From contig JABAQQ010000045.1 in NCBI GenBank assembly GCA_019187225.1, positions 1-57,722 on the forward strand: DNA of 57,722 nt, written 5' to 3'. Origin of the DNA: Saprospiraceae bacterium (GTDB lineage: Bacteria > Bacteroidota > Bacteroidia > Chitinophagales > Saprospiraceae). A model generated the notes under the pieces. It made no database searches. It had not been told where the DNA came from and saw only the letters and a program-made list of their open reading frames with translations. Numbering within the stretch: position 1 is the first letter of the stretch; each line of letters opens with the position of its first letter. Below, piece after piece: positions 9,912-15,854 of the stretch. The translations under genes were made by a program, and so were the position numbers.

Positions 9912-9986
9912 AACTATACCAAGGGCGGTATCATCCGGGCCAGGTTCACAGCGCGATTTTATCGCTTCACGGCACCAATGGGTTGC
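9912..9986 (-). ncRNA. possible TPP-riboswitch-like remnant or other structured RNA
   Basis: Read on the minus strand this stretch contains GAACCTGGCCCGGATGATAC followed by CGCC. It closely resembles the 3' half of the thiamin pyrophosphate riboswitch (GAACCTG-N2-CCGGAT-N-ATACCG), preceded by GGTGCC. The CTGAGA box is missing, and the P1 helix does not pair well. No thiamin gene follows: downstream on this strand are only a ten-codon frame and then the end of the convergent GNAT gene. It may be a decayed riboswitch or another small RNA. Confidence 0.25.
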
Positions 9987-10122
9987 ATTGACGTTACGAT
10001 ACTGGCACGTCTGTCATCAGCAGATTAGTTTTGTCCTGTCGTTTTAATCAAACCTTCCGCCAATTCAATGTTCATCGGAATAAGAGGTCAGTTGGTCGGG
10101 AGAAAAAAGGAAAACATATACT

Positions 10123-10167
10123 TTGCATTGCATTATACTTTGTTTTGACTACATATTTGCAATGCAA
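10123..10167. repeat. inverted repeat TTGCATTGCA / TGCAATGCAA
   Basis: Perfect ten-base inverted repeats at 10123-10132 and 10158-10167 with a 25-base AT-rich spacer that contains TATACTTTG. It lies in the gene-free stretch 9712-10351, about 60 bases before the plus-strand terminator at 10225. It could be an operator or the 5' hairpin of a small transcript. Confidence 0.45.
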
Positions 10168-10224
10168 TTAAACGAGCATAGGAAGTTTAGCATATTATAG
10201 CAGAGCAATAACACGGAGGTTTTG

Positions 10225-10262
10225 CAGGCGCCCGACGGAAGTTGGGCGCCTGTTTCTTTTTT
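10225..10262 (+). terminator. Rho-independent terminator, plus strand
   Basis: A perfect nine-base stem, CAGGCGCCC at 10225-10233 and GGGCGCCTG at 10244-10252, with a ten-base loop, followed by a T-rich tail TTTCTTTTTT. No coding gene ends nearby: the GNAT gene stops 513 bases earlier. The terminator therefore probably ends a small untranslated transcript or a very long 3' end. Confidence 0.7.
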
Positions 10263-10289
10263 ACCCACCTTCGGCAAGCCTACGGCGGG

Positions 10290-10331
10290 TAAAAAAATTC
10301 CCCGATACTCCACACAGGAGTGTCGGGGAAT
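10290..10331 (-). terminator. Rho-independent terminator of the small membrane protein gene
   Basis: A 15-base stem, ATTCCCCGATACTCC and GGAGTGTCGGGGAAT (one wobble pair), with a five-base loop at 10297-10331. On the minus strand it is followed by a run of seven T residues. It lies 20 bases past the stop codon of the gene at 10352-10708. Confidence 0.85.
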
Positions 10332-10351
10332 CAGCGGCCGGTTCAGAATCT

Positions 10352-10708
10352 TTACGCTTCCGGTTCTGTGGGCGGGTTTTTCCGCTCATAGAGGTAAGCG
10401 CTGAGCAGTCCAAGTCCGCCAAAAATGGCGATCAATGCGAAGTAAAGGCCGGGGCCATCCATACTCATGGCCTTGGACAGGACGATGGCCAGGAGCAATC
10501 CCAATCCGGCTCCGACAAACAACAAACTGTCTTTCAGCGTCTTGGACGGATCGAGCCTGCGTCGTTTCTTGTATTGGTTGGGGTCCATTCCGCGTTCGAT
10601 CATTGCCATGTTTTCTTTATTCTCGAGGTAGCGGATTCCCCAGATCATCAGGAAAGTGCTGACCGGCACAACCCCGAAAATGAACATGATTGCCAAACTG
10701 TCTTGCAT
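10352..10708 (-). CDS. small membrane protein, DUF6249-like
   Basis: A 118-residue integral membrane protein. An N-terminal helix (about residues 5-24, IMFIFGVVPVSTFLMIWGIR) is followed by a charged cytoplasmic stretch with the pattern ENMAMIERGMDP. Two more helices lie at about 62-80 and 87-108. The layout of a short helix, IERGMDP and a helix pair is typical of Bacteroidota proteins annotated as DUF6249; the function is unknown. In other genomes such genes often sit with ECF sigma factors, but none is adjacent here. A strong terminator follows it. Upstream is a repeat island and then ctlX on the same strand. Confidence 0.75.
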   Translation of the reverse strand: MQDSLAIMFIFGVVPVSTFLMIWGIRYLENKENMAMIERGMDPNQYKKRRRLDPSKTLKDSLLFVGAGLGLLLAIVLSKAMSMDGPGLYFALIAIFGGLGLLSAYLYERKNPPTEPEA

Positions 10709-10806
10709 AGTGATTGATTTTTAAGTTGTGTGTAAAAGTTGGTTTTCGTTTACTGATGCCAACTCTGACAGCAAGGCTGGGAAACAGGTTACAGCAGGGG
10801 GAAAAA

Positions 10807-10896
10807 AGTTTGAAGGTTTGAGGGTTTGAGAGTTTGACGGTTGGAGGGTTAGTGGTCAACCCCCAAACCATCCAGCCGTCAAACCCTCAAACCTTC
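10807..10896. repeat. mirrored octamer island (GGGTTTGA units)
   Basis: The left arm at 10807-10850 has roughly eight-base units of the GGTTTGAG/AGTTTGAC/GGTTGGAG kind. The right arm at 10871-10896 is its inverse complement with one unit fewer, in the same unit order from the outer end. The spacer is about 20 bases. The right arm overlaps the 3' end of ctlX: the last codon and stop (GTT TGA) are the repeat itself. Confidence 0.85.
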
Positions 10897-11819
10897 TTTG
10901 GCAGAAACACCTCCGCCATCATACAGCGCGCAGAGCCGCCGCCGTAGGTCTCGATGGTTTCGATAGGGCTGTAAAGCAATTTGGTGTGTTGTTCCAGGCG
11001 CTTTATCTGAGCGGGTGTCAGCGAGCGGTACGCCTGTTCGGACATAACGAGGATGGTTTCGCCCGTCGAGTTGCGCACCTGGAGCATATTTCCAGCGAAT
11101 GCGCCCATTTGTTCGAGGCTGATGTCCACGATTTCCTTGCCGGTCTCATTGAATTTTTCTTCCAGGTTGGCGCGTTCGGTGGCATCGCGCACGGAGTCGA
11201 GGCAAATAACGACGAACGTTTCGCCCATTGCCATCATCACGTTGGTGTGGTAAATATCCTGCCCATTGGCGTCCACGGCGTGAAACACGATTTTCCGGTA
11301 ACCGATTTTCTGACACAATTCTTCGAGCATGGCGGCATCCGTCCGGGGACTCAGGCAGGCATATGCCAGCCGGTTTTGATGGTCGAAAATGATGCTGCCT
11401 GTACCTTCGAGAAAGCGTTTATCCGCTTCGCCTTGTTCGAAGTGGATGCGCTTGCCGGCAACAAATCCCTGTTGCAACACCTCGTCAATTACTTCCTCCC
11501 TGCGCTCGCGGCGCCGGGTCGGCGCAAACATCGGATAGGTGACGATAAAACCTTCCTGGTGAAAGGTGACCCAATTGTTGGGAAAAACGGCGTCGGGTTT
11601 GGCCGGTTCAGGCGAATCATCGGCCACGATCACTTCTACGCCGGCATCGCGCAGTCTCCTGACAAATTCATCAAATTCACGCACGGCATGCTGGCGCATT
11701 TCCACGGCATTCATATTGTCGTCGCGGCTCTGAAAAGCGTTGCTGGCGGCAGTCTCTTCATTGAATGCGAAGTTGGCCGGACGCACCATGAGGATATGGG
11801 AGGTTGTTTGTTGACGCAT
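10887..11819 (-). CDS. ctlX: CtlX-like amidinohydrolase (citrulline/arginine-modifying superfamily)
   Basis: A 310-residue guanidino-group-modifying enzyme of the arginine deiminase/DDAH superfamily, closest to the citrulline-utilisation hydrolase CtlX. Visible signatures are DAVFPNNWVTFH (about 76-87), LEGTGS (137-142), the catalytic-type histidine in DIYHTNVMM (H191) and the nucleophile region GGGSARCMMAEVF with Cys299. Family members hydrolyse arginine- or citrulline-like substrates through a covalent thiouronium intermediate; the exact substrate here is inferred. I start at the ATG at 11819 (MRQQTTSHILMVRPANF). The open frame reaches back to 11951, but those codons read through heptamer repeats. 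A TACCTTTG box at 11880-11887 fits a promoter. The stop codon is made by the adjoining octamer repeat. Confidence 0.88.
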   Translation of the reverse strand: MRQQTTSHILMVRPANFAFNEETAASNAFQSRDDNMNAVEMRQHAVREFDEFVRRLRDAGVEVIVADDSPEPAKPDAVFPNNWVTFHQEGFIVTYPMFAPTRRRERREEVIDEVLQQGFVAGKRIHFEQGEADKRFLEGTGSIIFDHQNRLAYACLSPRTDAAMLEELCQKIGYRKIVFHAVDANGQDIYHTNVMMAMGETFVVICLDSVRDATERANLEEKFNETGKEIVDISLEQMGAFAGNMLQVRNSTGETILVMSEQAYRSLTPAQIKRLEQHTKLLYSPIETIETYGGGSARCMMAEVFLPKKV

Positions 11820-11879
11820 TGGATTGCGGATTTTTGATTGCGGATTGCGGATTTCGGATTGCGGATTTTTCCGGACAGG

Positions 11880-11887
11880 CAAAGGTA
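11880..11887 (-). promoter_or_regulatory. promoter -7 box TACCTTTG for ctlX
   Basis: On the minus strand 11887-11880 reads TACCTTTG, a perfect match to the Bacteroidota -7 element TAnnTTTG, 60 bases before the ctlX start. No good TTTG box lies 19 bases upstream, so the call rests on one element plus its position. Confidence 0.45.
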
Positions 11888-11900
11888 GGGCGCCTGTCAT

Positions 11901-11930
11901 TTTGGGGTATGGAATAACGAATCTATTTTG
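11901..11930 (+). promoter_or_regulatory. promoter for the DUF3667-gatB operon
   Basis: TTTG at 11901-11904, a 19-base spacer, then TATTTTG at 11924-11930, one base short of the TAnnTTTG consensus. It lies 52 bases before the ATG of the DUF3667 gene. Transcription would begin just before the right repeat arm. Confidence 0.5.
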
Positions 11931-11982
11931 CAGCCACTTTGCAATCCGCAATCCGCAATCCGCAATCCGAAATCCGCAATCA

Positions 11983-13098
11983 ATGAAGAAATACTGCCAA
12001 AACTGCTACCATCCGCTGACGTACAAGGCGAAATTCTGCGCCCATTGCGGACAGAAGGCTACGGACGGCAAAATACCGGTGAGCGACTTGATGCAGCAAT
12101 TGTGGTTCCGGGTATTGCATTTGGAGAGCCGTTCATTCCGGGTGTTGTGGCGGCTGTTTATCCCCGGACAGGTCAGCCTGGATTATTTCAGCGGCAAGCG
12201 CAAACGTTACCCGCCGCCGGTGCAGTTTTTTTTCGTCATCATGTTCTTTTTCCTGCTGCTGGTCAATCACCTGATCGGCGATACCGGCCATATCGGGTTC
12301 AGAGAGTCGGAAGAGGGTTTTCGAATCGCTTCGAATGATACCATCACGCCGCCTGCCGATCTGTACCGGCTGGGACAGCGCTATGCGCAAATACAGCGTC
12401 TGCGCTATACCTTCGATTCATTGCCGCCCGAATACCGGACACCGGAGGTACGGGCGGCATTGGACAGCCTTTTCCGGCGCACCGGCGATGGAGGCAGCCA
12501 GGCGTTGGGCGCCATTTTCTCTGCCGACAGGGATTCGCTGGCCATACGCCCTCCGGATTCGCTCTCGTTCAGCCTCGGCATCCGGCACCTGAAGGTTTCC
12601 GTAATGGACCTCTTCGAACACGATGCCGATTATCTCATTCAAAAATACCAACTGACGCACTGGGCCGATAAAATGCTGATGCGGCAGGGCATTAAATCGG
12701 TGAAGGAACCCAAAACACTGATAAAAACCTACATCGGCAGCCTCGCCTGGACGCTGCTCGTGCTGGTAGCATTGATGGCCGGCGTGCTTACACTGCTCTA
12801 CATCCGGCAAGGGCGATACTACGTAGAGCATTTTATTTTCCTCCTGCACGAACACACGGCCATTTTTTTGCTCCTGACCCTGACCATGCTGTTGGCAAAT
12901 ATTACCCGCCTCGATCCTTACATTTGGGGACTCGTATTGTGCTGGTTGCTGATAGCGCCCGTATTGGCAATGAAGCGTTTTTATCGGCAAAATTGGCAAC
13001 TGACCATGTTAAAATCCACCATTTTCTCCGTCGTATACGCCATTGGTTTTCTCTTTTTGTTCATCGGTGGAATTGTAGTCGTCTTTATCCTTTTTTAA
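11983..13098 (+). CDS. DUF3667 zinc-ribbon membrane protein
   Basis: A 371-residue protein that begins with a rubredoxin-like zinc ribbon (CQNC at residues 5-8 and CAHC at 19-22), followed by the DUF3667 core (SRSFRVLWRLFIPGQVSLDYF, then KRKRYPPPVQFFF) and a hydrophobic helix. A long polar region of about 170 residues follows, then three to four helices at the C-terminus. DUF3667 proteins are membrane proteins of unknown function common in Bacteroidota. The ATG at 11983 is chosen because the upstream open codons are only heptamer repeats (Asn-Pro-Gln-Ser). It stops four bases before gatB and is probably cotranscribed with it. Confidence 0.85.
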   Translation: MKKYCQNCYHPLTYKAKFCAHCGQKATDGKIPVSDLMQQLWFRVLHLESRSFRVLWRLFIPGQVSLDYFSGKRKRYPPPVQFFFVIMFFFLLLVNHLIGDTGHIGFRESEEGFRIASNDTITPPADLYRLGQRYAQIQRLRYTFDSLPPEYRTPEVRAALDSLFRRTGDGGSQALGAIFSADRDSLAIRPPDSLSFSLGIRHLKVSVMDLFEHDADYLIQKYQLTHWADKMLMRQGIKSVKEPKTLIKTYIGSLAWTLLVLVALMAGVLTLLYIRQGRYYVEHFIFLLHEHTAIFLLLTLTMLLANITRLDPYIWGLVLCWLLIAPVLAMKRFYRQNWQLTMLKSTIFSVVYAIGFLFLFIGGIVVVFILF

Positions 13099-13102
13099 AA
13101 AG

Positions 13103-14671
13103 ATGCAGTACGAAACCGTCATCGGCCTCGAAATACACGTCCAGTTAGCCACCCGCTCCAAAGCGTTTTGCGCCGACGACGCCTCTTTCGGCGGAGCGCC
13201 CAACACGCACACGAGCGCCATCAGTCTCGCCCACCCCGGCACCCTACCCCGGCTGAATAAAATGGCCCTCGAATACGCCGTTCGACTCGGCCTGGCGCTG
13301 GGTTGCGACATCCATCCACGCAGTACGTTCGACCGCAAAAACTATTTCTATGCCGATCTGCCCAAGGGCTTCCAGACGACGCAGCAGAACAATCCGGTTT
13401 GTGTCGGTGGAGGGTTGAGGGTAGAGGGTGGAAGGATGACAGACGAATATGAATCGACACCTTCCACTCCCTACCTTCCACCCTCTACCCTCCACCCTCC
13501 ACCTTCTACCATTAGAATCCACCACATTCATTTGGAAGAAGATGCGGGCAAAAGCCTGCACGACCAGGACCCGTACGATTCGCTCATTGACCTCAACCGC
13601 GCCGGGGTGCCGCTGCTCGAAATCGTGACCGAACCCGACCTGCGCAGCGCCGAAGAAGTAGCGGCGTTTATGAGCGAGATCCGCCGCCTCGTTCGCTGGC
13701 TCAGCATCTCGGATGGCAACATGGAAGAAGGCTCGCTGCGCTGCGATGTGAACGTGTCGGTGCGAAAAGCGGGAGAAAAAAAATTGGGCCAGCGCTGCGA
13801 GATCAAAAACGTGAACTCGATGCGGTTTGCCCGCCGCGCCATCGAATTCGAGGTGAAAAGGCAGATCGAAATCCTCGAATCGGGTGGCAGCGTGGAACAG
13901 GAAACGCGCGGATTCGATGCCGAAACCGGCGCTACTTATTCACTTCGGGAAAAAGAAGAATCCCATGACTACCGCTATTTTCCTGAACCTGATTTGCCGC
14001 CTGTAGTGTTATCGGAGGAATTTCTGGAAAAAGTCAAATCCGGAATGCCGCCGCTGCCGCAGGCACTGGAACAGGAATTTCAAACGAAATACGGCTTACC
14101 GGCACAGGACGCTGAACTGCTTACCCAGGAGCGGGAAACGACTTATTATTTTTTAGAAATGGTAGAGGGTAGAGGGTGGAGGGTAGAAAATAAGGAGCCG
14201 CCGTCAAGCGTCTACCGCCAACCGTCTACCTTCTACCGTCCACCTTCTACCGTCCGCCAGATCGCCAACCTGATCATCAACAAATTGCTGCCCTGGTCAG
14301 CTGCTACCGGAACGCCGTTAAACGATTGCCCCGTCAGTCCGGAAACATGGCTGGAGTTTTTGAATTTGATAGAAACCGGCCAGGTAAGCGCCTCCACAGC
14401 ATATCAGCGGCTGTTTCCCGTTTTGCTGGAGAACTCCGACAAATTGCCAGCCGATTTGGCAACTGAATTGAATTTGCTGCAAAACGCCGACGCCGTTTTT
14501 TTGGAAAAAATAGCCGACGAAGTGCTGGCGCGTTTTCCCGAAAAAGTGGCCGAATACCGGAATGGCAAAAAAGGTCTCATGGGCTTTTTCATGGGCGAAG
14601 TGATGAAAGCCAGCCAAGGCAAAGCCGAGCCGAAGGCGGCGACGCGGCTATTGGAAGAGAAATTGAAATAA
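13103..14671 (+). CDS. gatB: Asp-tRNA(Asn)/Glu-tRNA(Gln) amidotransferase subunit B with two in-frame repeat insertions
   Basis: GatB of the GatCAB complex, which converts misacylated Glu-tRNA(Gln) or Asp-tRNA(Asn) to the correct form using glutamine ammonia. The N-terminus MQYETVIGLEIHVQL, the HLEEDAGKSLHD box, GVPLLEIVTEPDLRS and DYRYFPEPDLPP are classic GatB signatures, and a C-terminal YqeY-like tail is present. The length, 522 residues, exceeds the usual 475-485. The excess is explained by two low-complexity Pro/Ser/Thr/Tyr-rich segments at about residues 102-136 and 353-384. They are encoded by mirrored GGTNGAG-type heptamer arrays, kept in frame and free of stops. The first lies just after NPVCVGG, in a loop before HLEEDAGK. 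The second lies after TTYYFLEM, at the junction to the helical domain. The gene is very likely functional, since GatB is essential where Gln- or Asn-tRNA synthetase is missing. Confidence 0.95.
   Translation: MQYETVIGLEIHVQLATRSKAFCADDASFGGAPNTHTSAISLAHPGTLPRLNKMALEYAVRLGLALGCDIHPRSTFDRKNYFYADLPKGFQTTQQNNPVCVGGGLRVEGGRMTDEYESTPSTPYLPPSTLHPPPSTIRIHHIHLEEDAGKSLHDQDPYDSLIDLNRAGVPLLEIVTEPDLRSAEEVAAFMSEIRRLVRWLSISDGNMEEGSLRCDVNVSVRKAGEKKLGQRCEIKNVNSMRFARRAIEFEVKRQIEILESGGSVEQETRGFDAETGATYSLREKEESHDYRYFPEPDLPPVVLSEEFLEKVKSGMPPLPQALEQEFQTKYGLPAQDAELLTQERETTYYFLEMVEGRGWRVENKEPPSSVYRQPSTFYRPPSTVRQIANLIINKLLPWSAATGTPLNDCPVSPETWLEFLNLIETGQVSASTAYQRLFPVLLENSDKLPADLATELNLLQNADAVFLEKIADEVLARFPEKVAEYRNGKKGLMGFFMGEVMKASQGKAEPKAATRLLEEKLK
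13406..13510. repeat. mirrored heptamer island inside gatB (first)
   Basis: The left arm at 13406-13435 has GGTGGAG, GGTTGAG, GGTAGAG and GGTGGAA units. The right arm at 13460-13510 has inverse-complement CCTTCCA/CCCTCTA units. The 24-base centre is ordinary sequence. The arms share a 17-base exact inverted match (GGGTAGAGGGTGGAAGG). The insertion is in frame and has no stop codon. Confidence 0.9.
14161..14252. repeat. mirrored heptamer island inside gatB (second)
   Basis: The left arm at 14161-14187 has GGTAGAG, GGTAGAG, GGTGGAG and GGTAGA units. The right arm at about 14209-14252 has CTACCGC/CTACCTT/CCACCTT units in inverse orientation. It belongs to the same repeat family as the first gatB island and is again in frame. 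Confidence 0.88.
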
Positions 14672-14714
14672 CCATGTAACCTTGCAGCTTTGAAACCCTG
14701 CCACTCAATCATTT

Positions 14715-15380
14715 ATGCGCATCGTCTTCATCTCAGACACTCACCTGAAACACGAACAACTTCGCCTCACCGGAGGCGACATCCTTATCCACGCGGGTGA
14801 TTTTTCCCGGCGCGGCCTCGTGCACGAAGCACAGATGTTCCTCGATTGGTTCGCCGCTCAGCCATTCCGGCACAAAATATTAGTGGCTGGCAATCACGAT
14901 TTTATCGCCGAACGCGAGCCGGCACTGTTCAATAGTATGATCCCCGACAATGTGACCTATCTGAACGATTCAGGATGCGAAATCGAAGGGATCCGTATCT
15001 GGGGCAGCCCGATCCAACCCTGGTTTTTCGACTGGGCCTTCAACCGCCAGCGCGGAGCCGACATCCGCAGACATTGGGATTTGATCCCCGCCGACACGGA
15101 ACTGCTTATCACGCATGGCCCGCCCTACGGTATTCTTGACGAGGTCGTTCGCGACCCGCGGCCGGTAGGTTGCCGCGATTTATTGCACAAAGTCAGCGAA
15201 TTGCAGCATTTGAGAATTCATGTGTTCGGCCACATCCACGAAGGCTATGGGCGGCGCGAAGTGGGCGGCACTTTGTTTCTCAACGCTTCCGTACTGGATG
15301 AAAATTATGATCTGAAAAACAAGCCTTTTCTGGTGGACTGGGGTCGGAGCGGCGTGGCTGTTTTTGATAAAACGAATTGA
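14715..15380 (+). CDS. calcineurin-like metallophosphoesterase
   Basis: A 221-residue protein with the full set of metallophosphoesterase motifs: DTH at residues 8-10, GDFSRRG (about 27-33), GNHDF (about 60-64), THGPPYG (about 133-139) and GHIHEGYG (about 173-180). These residues bind the two metal ions of the family. The closest animal relatives (MPPED1/239FB group) share DTH and HGPP; the bacterial substrate is unknown, possibly a phosphodiester. It is cytoplasmic, without a signal peptide. It lies 43 bases after gatB and may be read from the same transcript. A 450-base mirrored repeat island begins about a dozen bases after its stop codon. Confidence 0.92.
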   Translation: MRIVFISDTHLKHEQLRLTGGDILIHAGDFSRRGLVHEAQMFLDWFAAQPFRHKILVAGNHDFIAEREPALFNSMIPDNVTYLNDSGCEIEGIRIWGSPIQPWFFDWAFNRQRGADIRRHWDLIPADTELLITHGPPYGILDEVVRDPRPVGCRDLLHKVSELQHLRIHVFGHIHEGYGRREVGGTLFLNASVLDENYDLKNKPFLVDWGRSGVAVFDKTN

Positions 15381-15392
15381 TCTCCAGTTGCT

Positions 15393-15847
15393 TCCCCGCG
15401 GATTTCTTTCCCGCAGGGCTTTTTCCCGCAGATTCCCGTAGGGCTTTTTCCCGCAGATTTCCGCAGATTTCTTTCTCGCAGATTTCCGCAGATTTCTTTC
15501 CCGCAGATTCCCGCAGATTTCTTTCCCGCAGATTCCCGCAGATTTCTTTCCCGCAGATTCCCGCAGATTTCTTTCCCGCAGATTCCCGCAGATTTCTTTC
15601 CCGCAGATTCCCGCAGATTTCTTTCCCGCAGATTCCCGCAGATTTCTTTCCCGCAGATTTCCGCAGATTTCTTTCCCGCAGATTCCCGCAGAAAAATTAT
15701 GCTTTAAATCTCACAAAAAAATCTGCGGGAATCTGCGGGAAAGAAATCTGCGGAAATCTGCGGGAAAAAGCCCTACGGGAATCTGCGGGAAAAAGCCCTA
15801 CGGGAATCTGCGGGAAAAAGCCCTACGGGAAAGAAATCCGCGGGAAA
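15393..15847. repeat. mirrored 25-base repeat island (CCCGCAGATTTCTTT units)
   Basis: The left arm (15393-15695) is about a dozen copies of a 25-base unit made of TTTCTTTCCCGCAGATTCCC plus GCAGA, beginning with variants that contain CCGTAGGGCTTTTTCCCGC. The right arm (15719-15847) is the inverse complement and ends with the same CCCTACGGGA variants, in mirrored order. The spacer is 23 bases. The island sits between two convergent genes, where a hairpin could act as a two-way terminator. Confidence 0.93.
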
Positions 15848-15854
15848 CCTTCAC

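Larger units (their letters stand above)
11821..11982. repeat. mirrored heptamer island (GGATTGC) around divergent promoters
   Basis: The left arm (11821-11870) consists of GGATTGC units with GGATTTT and GGATTTC variants. The right arm (11938-11980) is the inverse complement and contains the same GGATTTC variant near its outer end. The 67-base centre holds promoter-like boxes for both strands. The two arms therefore lie in the 5' leaders of ctlX and the DUF3667 gene, and each stops within a few bases of a start codon. Confidence 0.9.

Noticed and set aside
11824-11982. Extended N-termini of the DUF3667 and CtlX proteins
   Set aside because: The extra codons read through heptamer repeats (Asn-Pro-Gln-Ser), and both proteins have family-typical starts at 11983 and 11819.
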